This document shows positions 25,213-33,815 of a stretch of 64,000 bases of DNA, piece by piece. A program made the translations under genes and the position numbers. Positions within the stretch are counted from its first letter, which is position 1; every line of letters begins with the position of its first letter. The notes beneath the pieces are model-generated. The model saw only the letters and a program-made list of their open reading frames with translations, had not been told where the DNA came from and searched no databases. The stretch covers positions 115,014 to 179,013 of the forward strand of contig CAVSIE010000005.1 of NCBI GenBank assembly GCA_963728045.1, written 5' to 3'. Source of the DNA: VRUE01 sp963728045. Lineage in GTDB: Bacteria > Actinomycetota > Thermoleophilia > Solirubrobacterales > 70-9.

Positions 25213-25879
25213 CGGGCGCCCTTCCGACCTTCGCGGCACGCGTGGCCCGCAGCAGTTTCCGCACCCTGGCGTTGAGCTCGGTCAAGCTCAGCACGCCGAT
25301 CCCGGCACTCTGAAGCGTGCCGCCGGGGTAGACGTAGGCGAAGGTAGGGCAGATGCCCACCCGGTAGAGACTCGCCAAGGCGCCGTCGCGGTCGTAGCCG
25401 ACCGGCATCCTCCAGCCGCGCTCGCGAACCAGGTCGCGAACGGTGTCGCGATCGTCCCGCACGTCCAGGGAGAGAAAGCCCACGCGTCCACGGTAGCGCG
25501 CGTGAGCGCGGTCGACCACGTCCTGCTGGTCGACGCAGTAGTCACCGCCGCGGGAGAACCAGAACGAGAGGACGAACGGGCGATCGAAGAAGTCGCAGAC
25601 GCGGATCACGTCGGCGCCCGCGATCCGGCAGGCGGGGGTGCGGCGGGCGTCGGCAGGACAGGGCAGCTGCGAGGTCTCGCAATCGTCCTGGGCGACGTTG
25701 GCATCGCCTTCCAGGTCGCTGGCGGCGACCGGCACCGCGAACTCCGGCAGCGGCCAGTGGGACGGCTGCTCGTCGAGCCCGAGAGTCCCCGAGTCATCGC
25801 CGCCGATGGTGCTGAAAAGGGCGACCACGATCAGGGCGGCGAAGATAGCCCCGACGATGAGTGAGTAACGGTCCCTCAT
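25199..25879 (-). CDS. Membrane-anchored thioredoxin-fold protein with an altered active site
   Basis: 226 residues. N-terminal signal anchor (LIVGAIFAALIVVALF), an extracytoplasmic region and a TlpA/ResA-like fold: FVLSFWFSRGGDYCVDQQDVVD, YRGRVGFLSLDVRDDRDTV and the cis-Pro region GICPTFAYVYPGG. The usual CxxC is replaced by GGDYC, leaving one Cys at the active-site loop, so it may act as a peroxidase-like or monothiol protein rather than a disulfide reductase. The ATG overlaps the RND gene stop (ATGA). Confidence 0.8.
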   Translation of the reverse strand: MRDRYSLIVGAIFAALIVVALFSTIGGDDSGTLGLDEQPSHWPLPEFAVPVAASDLEGDANVAQDDCETSQLPCPADARRTPACRIAGADVIRVCDFFDRPFVLSFWFSRGGDYCVDQQDVVDRAHARYRGRVGFLSLDVRDDRDTVRDLVRERGWRMPVGYDRDGALASLYRVGICPTFAYVYPGGTLQSAGIGVLSLTELNARVRKLLRATRAAKVGRAPDGRS

Positions 25880-28344
25880 CGCCTCTCCTCCGCCCAGGCC
25901 AGGGCTGCGGGCAGTGCTATCGCCACGCCCAGCAGCGCCACGGTCAGGTCGACCACGGTCACCAGGCCGAAATCGCGCAGCATCCGCACGTCGCTGACCA
26001 CCAGGACGGCAAACCCCGCCGTCGCCGTGACTCCAGAGGCGAGGACTGCGGAGCCCGTGCGCGCGTAGGTAGCGCGCAGCGCTGCCGCGATGTCCCGCCC
26101 CTCGCGACGCTCCTCATGGAAGCGGGCGGAGAGGATGACGCTGAACTCGGTGGCGATCGCGACCGTCAACGCCCCCAAAGCTGCCGACATCGGATTGAGC
26201 GGGACGCCGCTCACCCAGATCACCAGCGCGGCCCAGCCCGAGGCAAGCACGATCGGCACCAGCGGCACGAGGGCGCGCCGGGGCGATCGGTAGGCGACGA
26301 GGAGCACCAAACCCACCGCGAATAGGCCGGCGAGGGTCAGCCAGTAGCGACTACTGGAGAGGTCGGAGGCGGCAGCGGCGGCGATCACCGGTAGCCCGGC
26401 GAGGCGCGCTTCGACTCCCGGCGGTGGCCCGCCTCGCTCGCCCGGCACGCCGATCTCCTCCCGGACCCGCTCGATCAGCGCCTGCTGGTCGTCCAGCGAC
26501 TGGGCGCGGATGCCGAAGCTGAGCAGCGCGGTCTCAGTCGGCAGGCCAGACCCTGGATCGATCTCCGCCACATGACGCAGGTCATAGGCGGGGAGCGCTG
26601 CGAACGTCGCCTGGATCTGGTCTTTGGTCAGCTCCCCCCCGCTGGCCTCGAGGAAGTCCGAGAGGGCCGGCCCGGGGCAGATTTCCGCATCGCGACAGCT
26701 GGGTTCGGGCCCAGAGAAGCCGCCGGTGCGCAGCACACGCTGCTTGAAGGCGCTCATCCATCGCAACGTCGCCGGGTCGGTGAGGTCCGGTGCGTTGACG
26801 CTGACGTCGATCTGGCCTGAGACACCAGTGACGTCCTGCAGTCGGTTCAGATCGCGTACGGCGCGCAGGTCCTGTGGCGCCAGCTTGCGGATGTCGGAAA
26901 CCGTCTCGATCTGCGTACCGACTCCCCATCCAAGGATTGCCAGCGCCGCCCCGATTCCGAGCAGATGGCGTGGCCGCGTCTGGGCGGTCTCGAGAACACG
27001 CTGCAGCGCGACAGAATTCCGATCGAAACACCCAGCGCGCTGAGGGACGCCCGACGCCCTCTCCTCCGTCCGCAGGCTAAGGGCTGCAAAGCCAGCGGTC
27101 ATTGCCAGCAAGAACGCGATCCCGATGCCGGCGATCAGGAGCAAGCCGAAGTCGCGCACCATCGGTGTCGGCGAAAGCTGCAGGGCGAGAAATCCTGCGG
27201 CGGTCGCCAGGCAGGCGAGGCCGATGGTCGGCCCACCGCGCGCGGCGGCCTGGCGCGCGGCATCAACGCCGCGCAGGCCGGCAGCGACGGCCTCGTCGAA
27301 GCGAGACTGGAGCTGGATCGCGTAGTCGACCGCGAGACCGATCAGAACCGGCATCACTGCGATCGAGGCCATCGTCAACGAGCCTCCGGTGAGGCGGAGC
27401 AGACCGAAGGTCAGCGCGGCCGCCGCGAGGGCGAGAGCGAGCGGCAGCAACCGAAGACGGGAACGGAAGACCACCAGCAGGGCGAACGCCATCACCACGA
27501 CCGCCACCGCGAGAAGAACCAGCAGCGCGTCCTTCAGCGCCGGCGCCAGACCGTCGACTACGACCGGCGCCCCGGAAACGGTGTAGCTGCCGCCGCGCAG
27601 AGCGAAGCACGGCTCCGGTTTGCCGCGAAACCTGCAGGCGGCTCGCGGGGTCGGGTCGAAGACTGCGGCGCGGATCAACTCCAGGGCGCGATGGCGCTCC
27701 GACTCGGTCAGGTCCGAACGCAGGCGCAGGACGATCTGGGCCGAGCGACTGTTGGGAAAGAGGTAGGCGAGGCGGGCCTTCGGAGTGCCGCGCTCACGCC
27801 GCAGGTCGAAGACGACCGCGGCGAGGAATTCCGGGTTGCCGAGACTCGGCGCGCTGGTGATCCCGTAGCGAGCGGCGACTTCGACCAGGAGCTCGCGGAG
27901 CCGGTCCGGCGGCACCCGCTCGACCAGACGGCTCAGCTGGCGCTGAACCTGGATCGTCGCCTCGTTGAGGAAGGTGGCGGGGCCGGAGAGGAGCTCGACC
28001 GGGCGGAATCGCGCCAGCTCGGCGCAGGGCCCGGGGATCGGCTCGACCCCTTGCGGAACCCTGCCCGAGAGACATCCCTCGAGCCGCAGCAGGCGACCCA
28101 GGTTCGAGGTCAGGACCAGCTGCTGCAGATCGCCCTCGGCGAGGACGACGACCGGTTCCTCGCCGAACGCCTCCCGCACCTGCTGGGTGGCTCGGTAGCT
28201 CTCGGCGCCGGAGTCGACCAGCGTGCCCGCGCCGGCGTCAGTGGGAAGGCGAGTCGCCACCACGCCAGCTGCGAGCGCAACGAGGATGGAGACGAGGAGG
28301 ACGGCTTTAGCGTGGCGTGCCGCCCAGGCGGCGATCGCGCTCAA
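25876..28344 (-). CDS. RND/MMPL-family transporter
   Basis: 822 residues with two repeats, each one membrane helix, a large extracytoplasmic loop and five helices, about 12 helices in all. First repeat ends in PVLIGLAVDYAIQLQSRFDEA, the second in ALTVAIATEFSVILSARFHEE, both carrying the conserved acidic residue region. The size and pattern fit MMPL/HpnN-type lipid exporters. Placed directly after the Mkl ATPase (overlap at 28341-28344), where MCE proteins would be expected, so it probably works with the YrbE-Mkl complex in lipid movement; this pairing is inferred. Confidence 0.9.
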   Translation of the reverse strand: MSAIAAWAARHAKAVLLVSILVALAAGVVATRLPTDAGAGTLVDSGAESYRATQQVREAFGEEPVVVLAEGDLQQLVLTSNLGRLLRLEGCLSGRVPQGVEPIPGPCAELARFRPVELLSGPATFLNEATIQVQRQLSRLVERVPPDRLRELLVEVAARYGITSAPSLGNPEFLAAVVFDLRRERGTPKARLAYLFPNSRSAQIVLRLRSDLTESERHRALELIRAAVFDPTPRAACRFRGKPEPCFALRGGSYTVSGAPVVVDGLAPALKDALLVLLAVAVVVMAFALLVVFRSRLRLLPLALALAAAALTFGLLRLTGGSLTMASIAVMPVLIGLAVDYAIQLQSRFDEAVAAGLRGVDAARQAAARGGPTIGLACLATAAGFLALQLSPTPMVRDFGLLLIAGIGIAFLLAMTAGFAALSLRTEERASGVPQRAGCFDRNSVALQRVLETAQTRPRHLLGIGAALAILGWGVGTQIETVSDIRKLAPQDLRAVRDLNRLQDVTGVSGQIDVSVNAPDLTDPATLRWMSAFKQRVLRTGGFSGPEPSCRDAEICPGPALSDFLEASGGELTKDQIQATFAALPAYDLRHVAEIDPGSGLPTETALLSFGIRAQSLDDQQALIERVREEIGVPGERGGPPPGVEARLAGLPVIAAAAASDLSSSRYWLTLAGLFAVGLVLLVAYRSPRRALVPLVPIVLASGWAALVIWVSGVPLNPMSAALGALTVAIATEFSVILSARFHEERREGRDIAAALRATYARTGSAVLASGVTATAGFAVLVVSDVRMLRDFGLVTVVDLTVALLGVAIALPAALAWAEERR

Positions 28345-29252
28345 TCCATCGAGAGCGGGCCGCTGACGTCAGCGCTGAGGAACTGGGAGACGAACTGATT
28401 CTCGGAATCGAACAGCTCCTCCTTGGGCCCCGACTCGACGATCCTGCCGTTCCAGAGCACTGCGATGAAGTCGGAGATCCGCCGCGCTGTGTTGAGGTCG
28501 TGGCTGATCACCAGGTAACAGCCGCCGTTCTCCTCGTGCACCTCGCGGACGAGCTCGCAGAGCAGCGCCGTGCGCACCGGATCGAGCCCAGAATCGGGCT
28601 CGTCGAACATCACGATCGCTGGGTCGAGGACGAGCGACCGGGCGAAGCCGGCCCGCTTGCGCATCCCGCCGGAGAGCTCGTTGGGCATCTTGTAGATCGC
28701 CTCGGTCAGCCCGACCTCCTTGAGGCGGCGGTTGCAGATCTCGCCGATCTCCTCCTCGCTCTTGTCGGTGTGCTGGCGCAACGGGAAGGCGGTGTTGTCG
28801 TAGATGTTCATCGAGCCGAACAGCGCCCCGTCCTGGAAGAGAAGGCCGAACTTCTTGCGCACCTCGAAGAGCTCGTCATCGGTCATGTTGGGAATCGATT
28901 CGCCGTGAACGAGGACATCGCCCGAGTCGGGGTAGAGCAGCCCGACGATGTGCTTGACGAGCACGCTCTTGCCGGTGCCCGAAGGGCCGAGGACGATCGA
29001 GATCTGATCTTCGGGAAGGCCGAGGTTGAGGCCGTTGAGGATGCGAGCGCGGCCGAACTGCTTGACCAGGTCGATGATCTCGATCGCGTCGGTGCCGCCG
29101 TGGTCGCGCTTGCGGCCGGTGTGGAAGCGGTAGGGATCGGTCTCGCTCGGGTCGACGCCGGGGATGACAAAGTCGCGGCCCATCACCGCGCCGTCGTCGC
29201 TTACGTAGGGGCCGCTCTGCTCCGCGGCAACGCCCTGCTCTGGCTCGCTCAT
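28341..29252 (-). CDS. ABC ATPase of Mce/Mla type (Mkl/MlaF)
   Basis: 303 residues. Walker A GPSGTGKSVL, signature ELSGGMRKR, Walker B IVMFDEPDSGLDPVR and H-loop VISHD. GTGKSVLVKHIVGL and EPDSGLDP are marks of MlaF/Mkl ATPases that drive YrbE permeases. An N-terminal extension of ~45 residues precedes the ABC fold. It lies 4 bp after the second permease gene. Confidence 0.92.
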   Translation of the reverse strand: MSEPEQGVAAEQSGPYVSDDGAVMGRDFVIPGVDPSETDPYRFHTGRKRDHGGTDAIEIIDLVKQFGRARILNGLNLGLPEDQISIVLGPSGTGKSVLVKHIVGLLYPDSGDVLVHGESIPNMTDDELFEVRKKFGLLFQDGALFGSMNIYDNTAFPLRQHTDKSEEEIGEICNRRLKEVGLTEAIYKMPNELSGGMRKRAGFARSLVLDPAIVMFDEPDSGLDPVRTALLCELVREVHEENGGCYLVISHDLNTARRISDFIAVLWNGRIVESGPKEELFDSENQFVSQFLSADVSGPLSMD

Positions 29253-29256
29253 CTGC

Positions 29257-30054
29257 TCATCCTCCGATCGGCGCCCTGGGATTGGCTCCCCAGAAGACCA
29301 GTGTCCCCAACATCCCGATGATGTGCACCAAGACGATGTTTAGCACCATCGACTTGGCGGTCGCCGTGCCCACTCCCACCGGCCCACCGCTCGCGGTGTA
29401 GCCGTAGTAGCAGCCGACGAGCACGATCGTGGTCGCCATCACCATGCCCTTGACCAGGCTGAAGATCAGGTCGGGAGGGTTCTGGAACATCCAGAAGATC
29501 AGCAGGTAGCCGCCCGAGGAGACGTCGCCGATCTGTTCGACCACGGCGACGTAGCTGGCCAGGTACATGATCCCGATCCCGACCAGGTACATGAAGGGGA
29601 AGGCGATCCAGGCGGCGAGCAGGCGCGTGGCGGCGAGGAAGGTGACCGGCGGCACTCCCATCACCTCGAGCGCGTCGATCTCGTCGGAGATCCGCATCGC
29701 GCCGAGCTCGGCGACGATCCCGGTGCCGACCTTGGCGGCGAGCATGTAACCGAAGGCGTAGGGCATGATCTCGCGCAGGTCGCACCAAGCGGAGAAGACT
29801 CCGGCGTAGGCCGGCGCCCCCTGCGCGCGCAGCAGATAGGCGCCCTCGATCCCGCACTGCAGGCCGAGGATGAAGACCGAGCCCCAGATCACCAGCGAGG
29901 AGCCGAGGATCAGGATGCCGGCCTGGCGCAGGCTCTCGCCGAAGAAGCGCAGGACGCGGCCGCTGTAGACGAGACCGGCGACCCGCGAGCCGAAGCGAGC
30001 GATCTCGCCGAAGGAGTCGAGCCACTGCCGGGGGACGGCAAACCAGGCGTTCAT
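29257..30054 (-). CDS. YrbE/MlaE-family permease, second copy
   Basis: 265 residues, five or six membrane helices. MlaE hallmark region VAELGAMRISDEIDALEVMGV (shortened: ELGAMRISDEIDAL) is the ATPase-coupling loop. ATG 30054 overlaps the stop of the first permease (ATGA); a longer frame upstream is antisense-like noise over that gene. It forms the heterodimeric channel with the preceding gene. Confidence 0.92.
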   Translation of the reverse strand: MNAWFAVPRQWLDSFGEIARFGSRVAGLVYSGRVLRFFGESLRQAGILILGSSLVIWGSVFILGLQCGIEGAYLLRAQGAPAYAGVFSAWCDLREIMPYAFGYMLAAKVGTGIVAELGAMRISDEIDALEVMGVPPVTFLAATRLLAAWIAFPFMYLVGIGIMYLASYVAVVEQIGDVSSGGYLLIFWMFQNPPDLIFSLVKGMVMATTIVLVGCYYGYTASGGPVGVGTATAKSMVLNIVLVHIIGMLGTLVFWGANPRAPIGG

Positions 30055-30860
30055 CGGATGGTCTGTAGCTCCGGGTTGGTGGCGAGCAGGGTCTGGGTGA
30101 AGACGTAGTTGAAGGAGAAGACGCCGAGGAAGGCGATCACGACCGCCTGGTTGACGGCGCGGCCGACGCCGGCGGCGCCACCCGTCGCGGTCATCCCCTT
30201 GTAGGAGCAGACGATCGCGATGATCGCGCCGAAGAGGGTGCACTTCACCACCGATCCCCAGAGGTCGGTGATCGAAGCGTTGGAGAAAAGCGTCGCGAAG
30301 AAGCCGCCCAGCGGCTGGTTGTAGAGGAGCTCGGCGAGGATGCCGCCGGTGATCCCGAAGACCAGGGCGTAGATGTCGAGCAGCCCCGTGATCAGCATCA
30401 GCGCCAGGAAGCGAGGCACGACCAGGTTCTTGATCGGGTCGACGCCGAGCACCTGCAGGGCGTCGAGCTCCTCGCGGATCTTGCGGGCGCCGAGGTCGGC
30501 CGTGATCGCGGTGCCGGCGACTCCCGCCACCACCACCGCGGTGACGAAGGGCGCGATCTCGCGGATCGCCGCCAGCACGAAGAACCCACCGAGGCGGTCC
30601 AGGGCGCCGACGAGCGAGAGGAAGTTGGCCGCCTGCAGGCCCGGCGCCCCGAAGCAGATCGCCACGGTGGAGATCAGCAGCGGGAACCAGCAGAGCTGCA
30701 GGGCAAAGAGGAACTGGCCGATGAACTCCTCGCCATAGGGATAAGGCGGCTTTACGGCAGAGACGATGGTGCGCGCGGTGAGGATCATCATCTCCCCCAC
30801 CTGTTCGAAGAAGGACTTCGCCGGCAGGAACCTGCGGCCTATCGATGCGGCTATTTCCAT
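30051..30860 (-). CDS. YrbE/MlaE-family permease, first copy
   Basis: 269 residues. Coupling loop DLGARKIREELDALQVLGVDP (key part ARKIREELDAL), followed by VVPRFLAL as in YrbE proteins. Start ATG 30860 has GGAGGAG immediately upstream (30862-30868), so the longer open frame is not used. It is the first gene of the six-gene operon yrbE-yrbE-mkl-rnd-trx-B3/B4. Confidence 0.92.
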   Translation of the reverse strand: MEIAASIGRRFLPAKSFFEQVGEMMILTARTIVSAVKPPYPYGEEFIGQFLFALQLCWFPLLISTVAICFGAPGLQAANFLSLVGALDRLGGFFVLAAIREIAPFVTAVVVAGVAGTAITADLGARKIREELDALQVLGVDPIKNLVVPRFLALMLITGLLDIYALVFGITGGILAELLYNQPLGGFFATLFSNASITDLWGSVVKCTLFGAIIAIVCSYKGMTATGGAAGVGRAVNQAVVIAFLGVFSFNYVFTQTLLATNPELQTIR

Positions 30861-30939
30861 CTCTCCTCCGGCCGACGGGCCGCCCTGTGCGTACCCTGCT
30901 TCCTCCTCGCCCGAGTCTATGTGATGGAAAGGCGGCCGA

Positions 30940-30969
30940 CGGTTAGCCGACTGTTGAGATACGGCTAAC
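30940..30969. promoter_or_regulatory. Inverted repeat between yrbE operon and lipoprotein gene
   Basis: GGTTAGCCG and CGGCTAACC, a perfect 9-bp inverted repeat separated by 12 bases, in the 173-bp divergent intergenic region. It could be an operator or a hairpin. Confidence 0.4.
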
Positions 30970-31033
30970 CACCTGCGCCGGGAGCGTTCGAGGCGGATCG
31001 AGCGGTGGCCGCCCGTGGTATGTTCGGGCCGCC

Positions 31034-31705
31034 TTGGGGGGGAACCGGACAGCATCGCTTTTCCGCCTCCGGGCTCTCTTTGCCGGGGTCGCGGTGGTGG
31101 TCCTGACGGCGGCGCTGGCTGCCTGCGGCGACGATTCGTCGTCCGACGACGATCCCTCCGGTGAGTTTCCGGTGAAGGTGGTCACGGCGAAGTTCCCAAC
31201 CGAGCAGCGGCTCGGCGAGACGGTGCTGCTGAGACTCGGTGTGCGCAACACCGGCGAGCGAGCGGTGCCAGTGCTGACGATGACGATCTCGGTCGGCGGC
31301 CATGCGGGCCGCACCTCCTCCCTCCCCTTCACGATCCACGATCCGCAGCCGGGCCTGGCCCAACCGGACCGTCCGGTCTGGGTGCTCGCAGCGACGTACC
31401 CGAGGCTGGCCGGCTCCACCGAGCCCGGAGGCGCCCAGAGCGCCAATCAGAAGACCTTCAACTTCGGGCGCCTCGAGCCGGACGAAACCGTCGAGGCAGT
31501 CTGGAAGCTGAGCGCGGTCAAGGAGGGCCGGTTCCCGCTGCTCTACTCGGTCGACGCCGGCCTCGGGGGCGAAGCCAAAGCCGTGACTGACGGCGGCACA
31601 CAGCCGGGTGGATCCTTCGCGGTGGAGATCTCCAGCGTTCCCCAGGAGGTCGAAGTCACCGATGACGGCCAAATCGTTGAGATCGAGGACCGAAAACAGG
31701 AATGA
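31034..31705 (+). CDS. Secreted lipoprotein of unknown function
   Basis: 223 residues. Signal peptide (ALFAGVAVVVLTAALAAC) with lipobox, followed by an acidic linker SSSDDDPSG and a beta-rich domain with the pattern LRLGVRNTGERAVP, like cell-surface Ig-like or CARDB-type folds. TTG 31034 is used as start, with a TATGTT box 10 nt before it. It is followed 30 bp later by the sugar dehydrogenase gene. Confidence 0.75.
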   Translation: MGGNRTASLFRLRALFAGVAVVVLTAALAACGDDSSSDDDPSGEFPVKVVTAKFPTEQRLGETVLLRLGVRNTGERAVPVLTMTISVGGHAGRTSSLPFTIHDPQPGLAQPDRPVWVLAATYPRLAGSTEPGGAQSANQKTFNFGRLEPDETVEAVWKLSAVKEGRFPLLYSVDAGLGGEAKAVTDGGTQPGGSFAVEISSVPQEVEVTDDGQIVEIEDRKQE

Positions 31706-31735
31706 CCCGCTCGCTCGGCGGGTAGGTCCGGGCTG

Positions 31736-32929
31736 ATGCGCGTCCGGGCCTCGCTACTCGCGGTGATGGCGCTGGCGGCGCTGCCATCCTGCGGCTCGGC
31801 CAGCTCTCCAACGCCGACCGCGGAGGAGGACAGGGCCGAGCGACGCGGAGGCGTCGCCTTGAAGCGGATCGGCGGCTTCGACGAACCCGTCTACGTAACC
31901 GGAGCTGCGGGCTTTCCAGAGCTGCTCTTCGTCGTCGAGCAGCAGGGAAGGGTGATCGTCATGCGCAACGGCCGCCGCGCCGGCGCCTTCCTCGACATCC
32001 GCGGGCTGGTCGGCTCCGGTGGAGAGCGCGGCCTGCTCTCGATCGCCTTCCCCCCCGACTACCCCCGCAGCCGCCGTCTCTATGTCTACTACACGGACGC
32101 GCAGGGCGACATCCGCGTCGACGAGTTCCGCCGCCGCGGCCCCACCCGAGCGGCAAGGGGCTCGCGCCGGCCGGTGATCGAGATCCCCCACCGTGCCAAC
32201 TCGAACCACAACGGCGGCCAGCTGCAGTTCCTCGGCGACCTCCTCTACCTCGCCGCCGGAGACGGCGGCTCCGGCGGCGATCCACCCAACAACGCCCAGG
32301 ACAGGGGGAGTCTGCTGGGCAAGCTGCTGCGGATCGATCCGCGGCCGAGTGGAGGGCGGCCCTACTCCATCCCGGCCAGCAACCCCTTCGCCGGCTCTGC
32401 CGGAGGGCGCGGTGAGATCTACAGCTATGGCCTGCGAAACCCCTTTCGCTTCTCCTTCGACCTGGTGACCGCGCCGCGTCAGCCGCGGATCGCGATCGCC
32501 GACGTCGGCCAAGACCGCTTCGAGGAGATCGACTACACGACGGTCGCCGAGGCCGGCGGCGCCAACTTCGGCTGGGACGCCTTCGAGGGGAACGCTCCCT
32601 ACACCGGGGCCAACAGCGGCACGCCCGACCCAGGCGGCACGGTGAAGCCGATCTTCGTCTACGGCCGCAGCCGCGACGGCGGCAGCTGCACGGTCATCGG
32701 CGGCTACGTCGTCGGCGATCCACGGCTGCCCTCGCTGCGTGGCCGCTATGTCTACGCCGACCTCTGCGCAGGCCAGCTGCGCAGCATCCTCCCCGGCCTG
32801 CGACATGCGCGCGGCGACCGCCGCCTCGGCCTGCGGGTGTCCTCGCCGAGCTCGTTCGGCGAGGACACCCGCGGCCGGGTCTACATCAGCTCACTCGAGG
32901 GACCGGTCTACCGGCTCGTACCCCGTTAG
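31736..32929 (+). CDS. PQQ-dependent sugar dehydrogenase-like lipoprotein (GSDH family)
   Basis: 397 residues. Lipoprotein signal (LAALPSC), then a six-bladed propeller of the glucose/sorbosone dehydrogenase family: PVYVTGAAGFPELLFVVEQQG start, GERGLLSIAFPPDY, the catalytic-type HNGGQL, GDGGSGGDP (Ca-binding region) and YSYGLRNPFRFSFD. These are extracytoplasmic aldose dehydrogenases. Some members are non-enzymatic, so activity is not certain. Ends 4 bp inside the convergent secreted-protein gene. Confidence 0.88.
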   Translation: MRVRASLLAVMALAALPSCGSASSPTPTAEEDRAERRGGVALKRIGGFDEPVYVTGAAGFPELLFVVEQQGRVIVMRNGRRAGAFLDIRGLVGSGGERGLLSIAFPPDYPRSRRLYVYYTDAQGDIRVDEFRRRGPTRAARGSRRPVIEIPHRANSNHNGGQLQFLGDLLYLAAGDGGSGGDPPNNAQDRGSLLGKLLRIDPRPSGGRPYSIPASNPFAGSAGGRGEIYSYGLRNPFRFSFDLVTAPRQPRIAIADVGQDRFEEIDYTTVAEAGGANFGWDAFEGNAPYTGANSGTPDPGGTVKPIFVYGRSRDGGSCTVIGGYVVGDPRLPSLRGRYVYADLCAGQLRSILPGLRHARGDRRLGLRVSSPSSFGEDTRGRVYISSLEGPVYRLVPR

Positions 32930-33528
32930 CGGCGGGCGAAGGGGTCGACGTAGAGGTCGTCGACCTGCCATCTGCCCCTGGAGTCGAGCGGAGTGATCTG
33001 GACCTGGATCGCGCTCGGGATCAAGGTGCCGACGATCGTCGACAGGGTGAGGACGGTCGACATCTGCTGGGTCGGGGCCCAGGCCGGGCCCGCCGCCACC
33101 GTGCTCACCGCCTTAGTCCGGAGGAGGCCGAGCAACTTGTAGCTGGCCTCGACCAGAAGGCGCGAGGACGGGTCGCCGGTATTGCGCGCGAACATCCGGA
33201 TCATCGGAGTGTCGAGGGACATGCAGATCGGCGGGCTCGACGCGGAGCTGCCCGTCGGAAGCGAGAGCGAGCGAGAGTCGGCCGCATCGTTCACGTAATG
33301 GCTCTCGTTGCCCTCGACGACCTGGGCGCCGCCACGCAGCGACCAGCCGGCGGCGCCGGCCTCGAAGCCCCCGTCGGGCGCGAGGACATAGTTGTGGCTG
33401 TCGCCCCAGGGCCGAAACACCTGCTCCGCGCCGTAGTAGGGACAGGCCGCCTGCGCCGTGCCGGCCAGGGCGACGAACGCGACCACCACCGACAACGCAG
33501 CCAGGATCGTGTTTTGAGTGAGCTTCAT
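32926..33528 (-). CDS. Secreted protein controlled by a c-di-GMP riboswitch
   Basis: 200 residues. Signal peptide with likely cleavage after GTAQA, then ACPYYGAEQVFRPWGD and a beta-rich domain starting with DGGFEAGAAGWSL, a pattern typical of carbohydrate-binding jelly-roll domains. ATG 33528 is chosen because GGGAGG lies 7 nt upstream. The mRNA leader contains a clear c-di-GMP-I aptamer and an intrinsic terminator. A surface or matrix role is a reasonable inference; no enzyme motif is seen. Confidence 0.8.
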   Translation of the reverse strand: MKLTQNTILAALSVVVAFVALAGTAQAACPYYGAEQVFRPWGDSHNYVLAPDGGFEAGAAGWSLRGGAQVVEGNESHYVNDAADSRSLSLPTGSSASSPPICMSLDTPMIRMFARNTGDPSSRLLVEASYKLLGLLRTKAVSTVAAGPAWAPTQQMSTVLTLSTIVGTLIPSAIQVQITPLDSRGRWQVDDLYVDPFARR

Positions 33529-33554
33529 CGGCAAACCTCCCTTCACGGCAGACC

Positions 33555-33578
33555 AAAAAGCCTGGTCGTGAAACCAAG
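33555..33578 (-). terminator. Expression-platform terminator after the riboswitch
   Basis: On the minus strand CTTGGT (33573-33578) pairs with ACCAGG (33561-33566; one G-U pair), followed by C and TTTTT. Its 5' arm shares two bases with the 3' strand of aptamer helix P1, so ligand binding could weaken it, but the direction of control is not proven. Confidence 0.6.
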
Positions 33579-33659
33579 CTGCAGTTGAGCCATCTCACGC
33601 TGTACGCGAGACCTCTGACTTTGCGTCCCTGCCTCGCGGCAGGTTTGCCTTGTGCAGCT
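33577..33659 (-). promoter_or_regulatory. Cyclic-di-GMP-I (GEMM-I) riboswitch aptamer
   Basis: Read on the minus strand: P1 strand AGCTGCA (33653-33659), GGCAAACC (33642-33649), stem TGCC-GCGA-GGCA with a GNRA tetraloop (33630-33641), the invariant GGGACGCAAAG (33619-33629), a second hairpin TCTCGC/GCGTGAGA, then TGCAGCT (33577-33583) closing P1. These match the known GEMM-I consensus in order and spacing. It lies 49 nt before the start of the secreted-protein gene, and back-to-back with an HD-GYP phosphodiesterase gene. Confidence 0.88.
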
Positions 33660-33815
33660 GACTTATGTGAGCGGGGAGGATCGACTGGCGCAAAGAGCGG
33701 GTAAAGCAGGTTCGAACGAACGTCTACCAACTCTTCGTTCCCTGAGCGATTGGTGACTTTTCGCATTCGTGCCTCGTCCAGGCACGGTTCTGTGCCGATA
33801 CAGGCGTGCTGACGC

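Noticed and set aside
33705..33725. GTTCGAAC as a tRNA T-loop
   Set aside because: No supporting T-stem or other tRNA parts on either strand.
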